64,000 nt of DNA from Emticicia sp. BO119 (lineage in GTDB: Bacteria > Bacteroidota > Bacteroidia > Cytophagales > Spirosomataceae): positions 62,001 through 126,000 of the forward strand of contig NZ_JACETV010000010.1 in assembly GCF_013912375.1 (NCBI RefSeq), in the 5' to 3' direction. The notes under the pieces are model-generated. The model had not been told where the DNA came from and made no database searches. It worked only from the letters and a program-made list of their open reading frames with translations. Position 1 is the first letter of the stretch, and each line of letters opens with the position of its first letter. Both the position numbers and the translations under genes were made by a program. This document shows positions 1-8,231 of this stretch, piece after piece.

Positions 1-272
1 ATACCATAGTTATCACCTTCATTTGAATAAATGTTTCTTGACAAGTATTGCACCCATAGCATGGCACCATCAAGATTCAAACGTTCAAATCTGATATTAC
101 TTCCCCAATATCTGTCTACTGATTTTTCAATAGCATAAGGCAAGAGGTATTGAGGGCTTATGCTTGTCGGGTTATTGGGGTCTGTATTCATTTCATCGAA
201 CTCTTCAGTGCAGGAGTTTAAAGAAATGCTCAATAAAATCAGTATTGAGGCTAATATTTTATATGATTTCAT
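1..272 (-). CDS. SusD/RagB-like outer-membrane lipoprotein, N-terminal part (truncated by window edge)
   Basis: Surface lipoprotein that would bind an oligosaccharide or other nutrient and hand it to the SusC-like channel encoded just upstream. About 90 codons are visible. They begin with a lipoprotein signal (short basic start, hydrophobic stretch, Cys at residue 21 followed by acidic residues). The mature start, with NTDPNNPTSISPQYLLPYAI, is typical of the SusD-like families. The gene follows the SusC-like gene on the same strand after about 40 bases, the usual susC-susD order. The 3' end lies outside the window, so substrate class cannot be judged. Confidence 0.85.
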   Translation of the reverse strand, partial: MKSYKILASILILLSISLNSCTEEFDEMNTDPNNPTSISPQYLLPYAIEKSVDRYWGSNIRFERLNLDGAMLWVQYLSRNIYSNEGDNYG

Positions 273-312
273 AAGATTTCAATTTAATTAATGAAAAACA
301 ATTTTCCCAGTA

Positions 313-3300
313 TTAGAAACCTAAATTCAGATTGACTCCAAGACTTCTTGATGATGGTAATTCACCATAGGCAAATCCTTGCGAATTGCCTCCGAATCGG
401 TCAACTTCGGGGTCAATATGAGGTGAATTTTTAAATAAAATAGCCAGATTTCTGCCTACTAAAGAAAGTTTAGCATTCTGGATCCCGACTTTTCTCAAGA
501 TTGATTCCGGTAATTTAATCCCAAATGAAACCTCACGAAGTTTTACATAACTTCCATCAAAAATCGCGGCTTCATGGTATCGTCTCGGATTATTATATCC
601 ATAGAATTGGTTGGCAGCTACCATCACATCATTAGGTACATATTGAGGGTTGTCCGCAGTTCCTACGTTTTTAACACCTTTACCAATCACACCCTCTTCA
701 CGACCAATAGCGGTTTCAGCATACTGGCCAGTCCAACGTGCCGTTCCAGTTCCCTCATCAAAGAAATCACCACCTTTTTTCACATCAATCAGAAATGTCA
801 GACTCAATCGCTTATAAGATATTGTGTTCGACATACCACCTGTCCAATCTGGTTGGATATTACCTAATACTCTTGGAGATGTTTCAACAACCGGTAAACC
901 ATCCACATATACCAGTTGTCCATCTGGGGCATGTTTAAAACCGATACCATATAAGGAACCATACGGCTGACCTACCTGTGCTATTGAAATCAATCCTCTC
1001 CGTTCTTGCAATGTGTACGTTGTAAGACCCTCGGCCAGTTCAACCACAAGGTTTCTATTTCGGGCAAAGTTCAGGGCTACGTCCCACTTAAAGCCGCTAA
1101 TAGTTTCGAATGGAGTTCCCGATAGAGTTATCTCAATTCCTTTATTGTTGATTCTACCCGCGTTCAGGATTCGTTTGTCGTAACCACTTGCTTTAGATAT
1201 CTCTACACCTAAAATCTGATTTTTGGTGGCCTGATCATAATATGTAAAATCTAAGCCTACTTTGTTTTTAAAGAAACGAAGGTCGAGTCCTAATTCAATT
1301 CCGGTAGTAATTTCAGGTTTTAGGGTTGAGTTAGAGATGGTTATGTTTTCATAATATTCCGGAATTGAGCCATTCCATGAGCCACTTGCACGGAAAGTTT
1401 GTGCCAACTGATAAGGGTCAGCATCATTTCCTACTTGTGCCCAACTTGCTCTTACTTTTCCAAACGATAAAATATTTTTTGGAATATTTATCAAATCAGT
1501 AACAACAGCACTTGCTGAAACTGATGGATAGAAATATGAACGGGCATTGGCTGGCAAGGTACTCGACCAATCGTTTCTTGCTGTAATATCTAAAAATAGG
1601 GCGTTCAGATACCCTAATTGAACAGACCCATATAAACTTTGTACGTTAGTTTTTTCAATTCGGCTTGCTACTGAATTCTGACTTGGGTTTGAATTAGATA
1701 GATTATAAACCCCGTCAACTACTAATTCGCCAACGTTTGTAAAGTTTCTTTTGTAGTAATTAGTTCTTAATGCTCCTCCTGCTTGTGCCACTAACGAAAA
1801 GTTTTTCCCAAAATTTTTGTCAAAACTTAACAAGAAATCATGGTTACTTTCCTGGCGGCGGAGTACCTCCTCCGAGTAGGTGCCTGGTGTTCTGTTACCA
1901 TTACGGACCCTTTCAAAATTGGCAATATTAATTCGTGTGTCTGTCCACAAATCTGTACCAGTTCTTAGCATTAATTTCAGATACGGAAGGATTTTCGCAT
2001 TAATAGCGATGTTTCCTAATAGACGGTCTTTATCATTTTTGTTTGGTAAATATTTATTGGTAAAGTATGGATTCGTAAAATAGGTATGTTGCCAGTTAGG
2101 AGGGTCAGTATCTGGTAATTTCCCGGCTACAGCCCTTTGAATATGGACACTTCTGTAATCTTCATAATTTGCTAATTGATCCCATGAAACATGTCTGTGA
2201 GACCATATAAAAGTGTCTCCATTCTGATACGTACGATTACCTCCAGATTTAATGTATTCGCCCGACGCAGTAACTGAAAGATACTTGTTAAGATTATAAT
2301 TTGAATTAAGCTTGAAGTTACTTCTTTCAAAATCATTCGAAAAGGCAATCCCTTTTTGCGCTAATCTGTCATAAGCTACTCGGAAACTTCCTTTTTCGTT
2401 AGCACCTGATAAGGCAAGATGATTTGTGAATGAAGTGCCTGTTTCCCAGAATTCATTCCAGTTATTAGGTTGTGGAGTCAATGGAGCAACTTCTTTTCCT
2501 GTAAACCATTGTCGAACGAGGCGTCCGTCCATGGGTGCACCCCAACTTTCGTCCGTTCCATCTGTCCCGGTAGTCTTCCCAGGATTTACAAAGCCATAAG
2601 CTGCTTTATATTGGTCGTAAGCATCTGGTTGGATAGTTCCACTCCAGCCATCTGAATACCAGGTTGTATAGCCATTTCCACCGCCATAGGTATTCTGAAA
2701 GTCGGGCTTAACAAGTGGGCGTTCTGCCGTAAAGTTGGCATTATATTCTATGCCAATTCCTTTTGAGCCTGAACCATCTTTTGAAGTAATCAGAATAACC
2801 CCATTGGCTGCTCTTGATCCGTATAGTGCAGCAGCGTTAGGCCCTTTAAGTACTGAAATATCTTTTATGTTGTCAGGGTTTATTTCCGAAATTCCCCCTC
2901 CGAATTGTTTATCATATTGTTGTTGTAGCGGAACACCATCTAATACAATCAAGGGTTGGTTATTGCCTGAAACCGATGACGAACCTCTGATTTGAATAGT
3001 TGAGCCACTACCTGGACCACCATTACTACTGATACGAACACCAGCAATACGGCCAGCAAGTGAGTTTACTACATTTGTAGAACGCGCTTCAACGAGATTT
3101 TCGCCTTTTACTTCCTGTTGTGAAAAACCCAAAGACTTTTTCTCGCGAGAAATCCCAAGAGCAGTAACAACCACTTCGTTTAATGCTCTCGCATCAGCTT
3201 TTAATGAAATTTCATAGCTGGTTCTGTTATCTATTTTTTCTTCTAATGTTGCAAATCCAATGGCACTGAATACCAGTATTCCACCAGATGGTGGAACTTT

Positions 3301-3483
3301 AATAGAGAATTTCCCATTAGCATCGGTTAATGTACCTATGGCAGTTCCTTTCAATGCTATCGAAACCCCTGGTAATGCTCCCTCTTCAATAGAGTTTACT
3401 ACTCCTGTTAGAACTTTGTCTTGTGCCAGAATACTAAAGGGGAGAAGCAACATAACTGTCAGATAGTATAATTGTCTTTTCAT
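313..3483 (-). CDS. SusC/RagA-family TonB-dependent outer-membrane transporter
   Basis: TonB-dependent channel that imports a ligand across the outer membrane with its SusD-like partner. The 1056-residue protein has a signal peptide (cleavage near Ala20-Gln21), a carboxypeptidase-D-regulatory-like beta-sandwich domain at about residues 24-95, the junction motif LNEVVVTALG at 101-110, a plug domain to about 235, and a long beta-barrel ending in GVNLNLGF with the C-terminal aromatic expected for BAM substrates. It has no N-terminal STN domain, so no FecR/ECF signalling is implied. Length is normal for the family. The 5' region (3484-3900) contains several hairpins. No glycoside hydrolase lies next to the pair inside the window, so the ligand is unknown. 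Confidence 0.95.
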   Translation of the reverse strand: MKRQLYYLTVMLLLPFSILAQDKVLTGVVNSIEEGALPGVSIALKGTAIGTLTDANGKFSIKVPPSGGILVFSAIGFATLEEKIDNRTSYEISLKADARALNEVVVTALGISREKKSLGFSQQEVKGENLVEARSTNVVNSLAGRIAGVRISSNGGPGSGSTIQIRGSSSVSGNNQPLIVLDGVPLQQQYDKQFGGGISEINPDNIKDISVLKGPNAAALYGSRAANGVILITSKDGSGSKGIGIEYNANFTAERPLVKPDFQNTYGGGNGYTTWYSDGWSGTIQPDAYDQYKAAYGFVNPGKTTGTDGTDESWGAPMDGRLVRQWFTGKEVAPLTPQPNNWNEFWETGTSFTNHLALSGANEKGSFRVAYDRLAQKGIAFSNDFERSNFKLNSNYNLNKYLSVTASGEYIKSGGNRTYQNGDTFIWSHRHVSWDQLANYEDYRSVHIQRAVAGKLPDTDPPNWQHTYFTNPYFTNKYLPNKNDKDRLLGNIAINAKILPYLKLMLRTGTDLWTDTRINIANFERVRNGNRTPGTYSEEVLRRQESNHDFLLSFDKNFGKNFSLVAQAGGALRTNYYKRNFTNVGELVVDGVYNLSNSNPSQNSVASRIEKTNVQSLYGSVQLGYLNALFLDITARNDWSSTLPANARSYFYPSVSASAVVTDLINIPKNILSFGKVRASWAQVGNDADPYQLAQTFRASGSWNGSIPEYYENITISNSTLKPEITTGIELGLDLRFFKNKVGLDFTYYDQATKNQILGVEISKASGYDKRILNAGRINNKGIEITLSGTPFETISGFKWDVALNFARNRNLVVELAEGLTTYTLQERRGLISIAQVGQPYGSLYGIGFKHAPDGQLVYVDGLPVVETSPRVLGNIQPDWTGGMSNTISYKRLSLTFLIDVKKGGDFFDEGTGTARWTGQYAETAIGREEGVIGKGVKNVGTADNPQYVPNDVMVAANQFYGYNNPRRYHEAAIFDGSYVKLREVSFGIKLPESILRKVGIQNAKLSLVGRNLAILFKNSPHIDPEVDRFGGNSQGFAYGELPSSRSLGVNLNLGF

Positions 3484-3546
3484 ATAGTGTAAGGAGTTTG
3501 TAAAGGTTTAATGAAAACAATAGGTGAGTGAAACTTACGAGACTGT

Positions 3547-3606
3547 CCGACTCAATCAATCGCTCGAAATTCCGACCGCTCAGCTTCGAGGTATGATTGA
3601 AGTCGG
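3547..3606 (-). repeat. Long imperfect hairpin in the SusC-gene leader
   Basis: Nested complementary blocks: CCGACT (3547-3552) with AGTCGG (3601-3606), CAATCA (3553-3558) with TGATTG (3594-3599), and CTCGAA (3563-3568) with TTCGAG (3585-3590). This gives an 18-bp interrupted stem around a 16-base GC-rich loop. It sits 64-123 bases upstream of the SusC start codon, so it would lie in the leader RNA if transcription begins farther upstream. Role unknown. Confidence 0.7.
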
Positions 3607-3709
3607 GAGCCACGTCAGCAAGAGAGGTGCAAGCCTGTCTCTTCTTAATCTTTAGAGGTTTAGATAATTAGTTTAGTTTATTGATGTCAAATGAGTAAAA
3701 CATACCCCA

Positions 3710-3732
3710 TATATGTCAGAAAATGACATATA
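3710..3732. repeat. Perfect 9-bp inverted repeat (candidate operator)
   Basis: TATATGTCA, five-base spacer GAAAA, then TGACATATA. It lies about 230 bases upstream of the SusC start and could be a protein-binding dyad or a short RNA hairpin. No T-run follows, so a terminator is unlikely. Confidence 0.6.
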
Positions 3733-3783
3733 GAAAAGTTTTTTCTCGTTCAGGAGTTTTTCTGAATATATTTCAATGGTATT

Positions 3784-3893
3784 CAGCAATTGCTGACAGT
3801 CGATAACAAGGTTAGACTATCAGCCCCGCAACTTCGATTAAGAGAAGTTCCTGTTTTATAAGGTTCAGACACTCGGCTTTTGCGGTCGGAAGA
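3784..3893. repeat. Cluster of palindromes: CAGCAATTGCTG and a CCGCAA/TTGCGG stem
   Basis: The 12-base CAGCAATTGCTG (3784-3795) is a perfect palindrome. It is followed by an imperfect hairpin (TGACAGTC with GACTATCA) and by CCGCAA (3826-3831) pairing with TTGCGG (3880-3885) around an inner AACTTC/GAAGTT hairpin. GCGGTCGGAA at 3882-3891 is the exact reverse complement of TTCCGACCGC at 3570-3579. Function unknown. Confidence 0.5.
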
Positions 3894-4221
3894 GAGTTTC
3901 TGATGAAGTGTTATTGTACTTTTCTAATAATTTCTACTGCAATAGTATATGTTGTAATAATTACTTGCAAATTATTTTAACGAAAATTTAACTTAATATT
4001 AAAAATAGTTCAAATCGTTAAATAATAACTTGAATATGTGCAATAAATTAAAATTTACTATTATAATATGAAGATTATGTAAAATATATATCAAGTGTGA
4101 AACTTTATAAAAATTTATCAAATTTTTATAAAAAACTATTTTTTACATTTAAATTTACAGTAGTTGAATATTAAAAATTAAAAATAATTTAAAATTAAAT
4201 TGAAATTTAATCAAATAAAAT

Positions 4222-4252
4222 TTTGGTAGTTTGTTGTATTATACTACTTTTG
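4222..4252 (+). promoter_or_regulatory. Bacteroidota housekeeping promoter for the HisC-like gene
   Basis: TTTG at 4222-4225 and TACTTTTG at 4245-4252, separated by 19 bases, match the -33/-7 consensus TTTG / TAnnTTTG exactly. Transcription would start near 4259, leaving a leader of about 185 bases. Confidence 0.7.
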
Positions 4253-4445
4253 TCTTAAGTATTACTTTTCTACAATTTCTCAAAACATTGAAATACTCAG
4301 CAATATTTCGATGCCAAAGCAAGCCAAATCTTCTGAATTGTACAGTTCAGTTTAGTCAACTGCTATCTGTTTTAATAAACACATTAAATATATCAGCGTT
4401 TCGTAAAAGCTAAACAATTTTATACTCTTTAAACACTTCAAGAAA

Positions 4446-5639
4446 ATGAATCAGAATATTGACAGACGCAATCTTTTAAAGTCGGGCTTGATGACATTGG
4501 GTGGAATGGTAATCGCTCCTCAATTGAGTATGGGTGCCTTCCCGAATACACCTGTTCAGTTAGACAGTAAAAACAGATTATATTATACTCCTTTAATGCG
4601 TGAACACTTCGTCAGCAACCCACCTGATGTGACTAAATTAAAGGCGCGTTTGAATGCCAACGAAAATCCTTATGGCCCACCAGCGAGTGCAAAGCAGGCA
4701 GTAGTCGATTCAGTAGTATTAGGTAACCGTTACGCATGGAAAGAATTAAGTGATTTAATAGGTAAAATTGTAAAGAAAGAAGGCCCAGGAGTAACACCTA
4801 ATCATATCATGATGGGTCCTGGTTCATCTGATTTGTTAGAAAAAGTTGCCTTAGTGCAATTTATGAATGGGGGCAATATTGTTTCAGCAGATCCATGCTA
4901 TATGTCTTTAGTAAGCGTTGCTAAATCTGTTGGTGCAAAATGGAAAGCTGTTCCTTGTAAGAGTGATTGGTCTCATGATTTATCTGCCATGGAAGCTGCG
5001 ATTGATGCAGACACCAAATTAGTATATATCTGTAATCCGAACAATCCAACAGGAAGTATAACTGATGGCAAAGCATTATTGGATTTTTGTTCACGTGTAT
5101 CTGAAAAAGTTCCTGTATTTATTGATGAAGCCTATTTAGAACTCGCTGAAGGAACCGGAACTCAAAGCATGGTTTCGCTTTTAGGGCAAAATAAAAACGT
5201 AATTATTGCCCGTACATTTTCGAAAATCATGGGTATGGCTGGTTTACGAGTAGGCTATATTGCGGCTTTGCCTTCTTTCTTAGATAAGATTCAGAATATT
5301 ACCAGAGGAGGCATGGGCATCTCATATACCTCTGTATTGGCAGCATCAGCAAGTATCGAAGACATGGAATTTCAAACCATGACAAAAAAGCTGAATTCTG
5401 AAGTGAAAGCATACTTGTATGCAAATCTGGACAAGATGAACTTTAAGTATATTCCGTCTTATACCAACTTCGTTATTTTTCCGATTGCTATGGATGGGAA
5501 AGATTTTCTTGCAAAAATGTATTCAAAAGGTATCGGTGTCAGAACTTTTGACATTCAGAAGAAAACCTGGTGTAGAGTAAGTATGGGAACAATGGATGAA
5601 ATGAAACTCTTCGTTAAAGCTTTAGAAGAAATCAGCTAA
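4446..5639 (+). CDS. Tat-exported HisC-like class I/II aminotransferase
   Basis: PLP-dependent aminotransferase of fold type I, closest by motif to histidinol-phosphate aminotransferases. The 397-residue protein begins with a twin-arginine signal (RR at residues 7-8, DRRNLLKSG, then a weakly hydrophobic stretch). This predicts export of the folded, cofactor-loaded enzyme. Visible family motifs are YICNPNNPTGS, the cofactor-ring Asp in IDEAYLEL, and the Schiff-base Lys in RTFSKIMGMAGLRVGY. No other his genes are near. A permease gene follows in the same direction. A periplasmic enzyme cannot easily serve histidine synthesis, so the true substrate is open; an amino acid or amino-phosphonate outside the inner membrane is possible. 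Confidence 0.85.
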   Translation: MNQNIDRRNLLKSGLMTLGGMVIAPQLSMGAFPNTPVQLDSKNRLYYTPLMREHFVSNPPDVTKLKARLNANENPYGPPASAKQAVVDSVVLGNRYAWKELSDLIGKIVKKEGPGVTPNHIMMGPGSSDLLEKVALVQFMNGGNIVSADPCYMSLVSVAKSVGAKWKAVPCKSDWSHDLSAMEAAIDADTKLVYICNPNNPTGSITDGKALLDFCSRVSEKVPVFIDEAYLELAEGTGTQSMVSLLGQNKNVIIARTFSKIMGMAGLRVGYIAALPSFLDKIQNITRGGMGISYTSVLAASASIEDMEFQTMTKKLNSEVKAYLYANLDKMNFKYIPSYTNFVIFPIAMDGKDFLAKMYSKGIGVRTFDIQKKTWCRVSMGTMDEMKLFVKALEEIS

Positions 5640-5674
5640 GCTTGTCTCTGATTTATTTTTTATTTATTTATTGA

Positions 5675-5715
5675 TGTTTGGATAAGCACGCTATTAAAAA
5701 GTGCTTGTCCGAACA
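5675..5715. repeat. 15-bp hairpin between the aminotransferase and permease genes
   Basis: TGTTTGGATAAGCAC (5675-5689) pairs with GTGCTTGTCCGAACA (5701-5715) over 15 positions with two G-T wobbles and an 11-base loop. It lacks a clean T-run, so it may be an attenuator, an mRNA-stability element or a weak terminator. It overlaps the GTG at 5701, which argues against that codon as a start. Confidence 0.65.
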
Positions 5716-5751
5716 TTCAAGGAAGGTTTTTTCCTAAATCTACAATTTCTT

Positions 5752-6864
5752 ATGGCAGTCGCACTTCAAAAAACATTTATACTCATATTACTTATTGTGA
5801 TTGGATTGTCGTTAAGGTCGAAATTCAAGAGTAAGACAGAATTGAATGGAATTAAAGAAATGATTCTTTCAGTGGCACTTCCCTCAACTGTTTTTGTGGC
5901 CTTAATGGGTGTCAAAATAGACTCAACATTATTAATATTTCCACTCATTACATTGGCATTTAATTTTTTCATTTATTTGTCAATGCCATACATTTTAACG
6001 CTCTTCAAGCTTGAAACAGATAGCTCAATAGGTCGTACTTTAACTATGCTCATGCCTTCTTTGGCACCCGGATTGTCAAGTTTTCCTTTTATCCATGAAT
6101 TTCTTGGCAAAGAACCTTTAGCTAAAGCAGCTATGGCTGATGTCGGGAATAAATTCTTTGCTTTAAACTTTCTTTATTTTGTTGCGATGAATATGTATCT
6201 CAAAAACAACAAAACCAACGATGTTAAAGAAGAAGGAAAATTAAAAAGTTTATTATTAAGTCTCGTAAAAGAACCTATTAATATCGTGATGCTTCTGGCA
6301 ATTACTTTTTTAAGTTTTGGAATCAGTTTTGATGATTTGCCTTCAGTTGTTTCAGAAATCTTTAATCGTACGAGTGCATTGATGACACCTATGGTTCTCA
6401 TTTATATCGGATTGGCCGTACAATTAAAAGAAGGTAAAATCAGATTAGTGAGTTCAATTTTATTATTCCGCGCAGGAATAACGATACTTTTTAGTGTATT
6501 AATTATTACTGTTTTCCAGATTTCATCTCCCACAATGGTTCTTTTAGCTGTGGTAGTTCCATTAAGCTCGTGTAGTTTCTGGCCATTTGCGCATATGTCT
6601 GCAGTTGCCCTGAAAGAAGAAACCAATCATATACCAAAAGAGAAACGGACATTCAATATAGAATTTGCCGTATTGGTATTGGCTTTCTCACTACCTTTTT
6701 CAACTATTCTGGTAATGGGTATTCTCACAGCGGGCACATTCTTTGCCCATACAGAGACACTGATTGTGACAGCACTTGGATTAATTGCTGTCAGTTTTGT
6801 GCCTAAATATTTGGCAAAAACATCAAGGATGGTAAAAGCAAGAGTTGAGAAAATAGAGGCATGA
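5752..6864 (+). CDS. AEC-type (auxin efflux carrier-like) membrane permease
   Basis: Predicted inner-membrane transporter of about 370 residues with roughly ten hydrophobic helices. Segments such as EMILSVALPSTVFVALMG and the polar break PLAKAAMADVGNKFF, plus the two-bundle layout around a short charged central loop (near residues 160-180), fit the AEC/bile-acid:sodium symporter-like permeases. I start it at the ATG at 5752: the upstream in-frame GTG at 5701 lies inside a hairpin and adds a non-hydrophobic tail. It follows the Tat-exported aminotransferase and may share its transcript, suggesting uptake or release of that enzyme's substrate or product. Substrate unknown. Confidence 0.65.
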   Translation: MAVALQKTFILILLIVIGLSLRSKFKSKTELNGIKEMILSVALPSTVFVALMGVKIDSTLLIFPLITLAFNFFIYLSMPYILTLFKLETDSSIGRTLTMLMPSLAPGLSSFPFIHEFLGKEPLAKAAMADVGNKFFALNFLYFVAMNMYLKNNKTNDVKEEGKLKSLLLSLVKEPINIVMLLAITFLSFGISFDDLPSVVSEIFNRTSALMTPMVLIYIGLAVQLKEGKIRLVSSILLFRAGITILFSVLIITVFQISSPTMVLLAVVVPLSSCSFWPFAHMSAVALKEETNHIPKEKRTFNIEFAVLVLAFSLPFSTILVMGILTAGTFFAHTETLIVTALGLIAVSFVPKYLAKTSRMVKARVEKIEA

Positions 6865-6938
6865 AGTCTCAATTTCAAAATACTACCCCTAAAATGTTAA
6901 GAGCATTCATGAAATAATTCATAGTAGAAAATTTAGTG

Positions 6939-6973
6939 CCACGTTAGAGGCAAGGTGCTACCTTGTCTCTAAC
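6939..6973. repeat. REP-like hairpin / two-way terminator
   Basis: GTTAGAGGCAAGGT (6943-6956), loop GCT, then ACCTTGTCTCTAAC (6960-6973): a 14-bp stem with one G-T pair, preceded by GCCAC. It lies between two convergent genes. A diverged relative is at 3609-3640 (shared GCCACGTnAG, AGGTGC and CTGTCTCT or TTGTCTCT blocks), so this may belong to a dispersed hairpin family. Confidence 0.7.
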
Positions 6974-7026
6974 AGATGCGATCTGGAAAAATATTTTATT
7001 TTAAAATCTGATCACTACCACTTATT

Positions 7027-8187
7027 TTACAGCCTACATAATCTCTCGGCAGCTTTCTCAAGCATTTCATCATCTTTCGCAAAGCAGAATCTCAGAATTT
7101 TATTATCATTTCTTTGATTGTAAAATACAGAAATTGGAATTGAGGCTACACCAATCTCTTTTGTCCAACGTACTGCTAAATCATAATCTGGTTCATTAGT
7201 AATCTGAGTATAGGAAACCATCTGGAAAAAACTACCCTCCGCAGGCTTCAAGGTAAATCTTGAATCTTTTAGCCAATTGATAAATTTATTGCGTTTCTCT
7301 TCATAAAATCCTCTGACTGACAGGTAGTTATCAGGCTCTTTCATAAAATCTGCAAAGGCATGTTGCATAGGAGTAGGAGAGGCAAAAGTAATCCATTGGT
7401 GTGTTTTTCTGAATTCGGCCGTCAATTCTTTTGGTGCCATACAATAGCCTAATTTCCAGCCTGTAGTATGAAAAGTTTTACCAAATGAACCGCACAAAAA
7501 TGTTCTTTCTTTTAGTGCTGGATGAGACGCAGGAGATAAATGTAGTCTGTTATCAAAAATGATATGTTCATAAACTTCGTCAGAAACAATGAAGATATTG
7601 GTCTCTTTAACTAAAATAGCCAAATGATTCAAATCTTCTTTTGTAAGGCATTTTCCGGTTGGATTATGTGGAGTTGTCAGCATAATGGCTTTAGTCCTCT
7701 CCGTAATTTTGCTTTTAACAATTGTCCAATCAATAGTAAAATCATTTTCAGCGGTTAAAGTTACATAAATAGCTTTCCCACCATTCAACTCTATCGATGG
7801 AACATAGCTATCATAAGCAGGTTCAAAAACTATAACCTCATCATCTTTATGCAAAATAGCAGCCATGGTGGCATAGATAGCTTCTGTACAACCTGATACA
7901 ATAGTTATTTCTTCAGCTGGTTGATAATATAAACCATATAAATCGGCAGTTTTTTGGGCCAGTATTTCCCGTAAAGGCATAATGCCAGCCATTGGGGCAT
8001 ATTGGTTCATGCCTTTATGCATATAATGATTAACCAATTCGATAAGCTTAGGCGAGCAGTTATAATTTGGAAACCCTTGCGAAAGATTCAACGCTCCAGT
8101 TTCAGCGGCTAACTGAGACATAACCGTAAAAATGGTAGTACCAATATTCGGTTGTTTAGATGTAATTGTCATTGAGTAGAAATTCAC
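7027..8187 (-). CDS. Methionine/kynurenine-type class I aminotransferase (YbdL-like)
   Basis: Cytosolic PLP aminotransferase of 386 residues, similar in motifs to methionine aminotransferase YbdL and kynurenine aminotransferases. It shows NLSQGFPNYN near the N-terminus, LTTPHNPTGKCLT, IVSDEVYEHIIF, and the PLP-Lys motif GSFGKTFHTTGWKLGY; the C-terminal arginine for the substrate carboxylate is in ILRFCFAK. Likely role: transamination of 4-methylthio-2-oxobutyrate in methionine salvage, or of aromatic/large hydrophobic amino acids. It lies 44 bases downstream of the XRE regulator on the same strand and could be co-transcribed with it. A second ATG five codons in is an equally plausible start. 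Confidence 0.85.
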   Translation of the reverse strand: MNFYSMTITSKQPNIGTTIFTVMSQLAAETGALNLSQGFPNYNCSPKLIELVNHYMHKGMNQYAPMAGIMPLREILAQKTADLYGLYYQPAEEITIVSGCTEAIYATMAAILHKDDEVIVFEPAYDSYVPSIELNGGKAIYVTLTAENDFTIDWTIVKSKITERTKAIMLTTPHNPTGKCLTKEDLNHLAILVKETNIFIVSDEVYEHIIFDNRLHLSPASHPALKERTFLCGSFGKTFHTTGWKLGYCMAPKELTAEFRKTHQWITFASPTPMQHAFADFMKEPDNYLSVRGFYEEKRNKFINWLKDSRFTLKPAEGSFFQMVSYTQITNEPDYDLAVRWTKEIGVASIPISVFYNQRNDNKILRFCFAKDDEMLEKAAERLCRL

Positions 8188-8231
8188 TTTGAGGGTAAGT
8201 GAATGGGTAAATTTTCAGGGTAAAAGGTAGT

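Larger units (their letters stand above)
3484..4445. other. 962-base non-coding stretch with clustered inverted repeats, then a very AT-rich tract
   Basis: Divergent spacer between the SusC-like gene (minus) and the HisC-like gene (plus). The half near susC carries a long imperfect hairpin (3547-3606), a segment related to the repeat at 6939-6973 (3609-3640), a perfect 9-bp hairpin (3710-3732), a perfect 12-bp palindrome (3784-3795) and a stem closed by CCGCAA/TTGCGG (3826-3885). From about 3940 to 4230 the sequence is almost pure A/T. A Bacteroidota promoter for the plus-strand gene lies at 4222-4252. I see no convincing gene in it. Confidence 0.7.

Noticed and set aside
3545-3606. tRNA-like fold in the SusC leader
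   Set aside because: The stem lengths are wrong and there is no TTCGAnTC T-loop with a matching acceptor stem or CCA.
4231-4413. 60-codon plus-strand frame upstream of the HisC-like gene
   Set aside because: It begins inside the predicted promoter, has no protein-like pattern, and lies in the very AT-rich leader.
5701-5751. GTG start for the permease
   Set aside because: The codon lies within the second arm of a 15-bp hairpin and the extra residues are not part of the first membrane helix; the ATG at 5752 is preferred.
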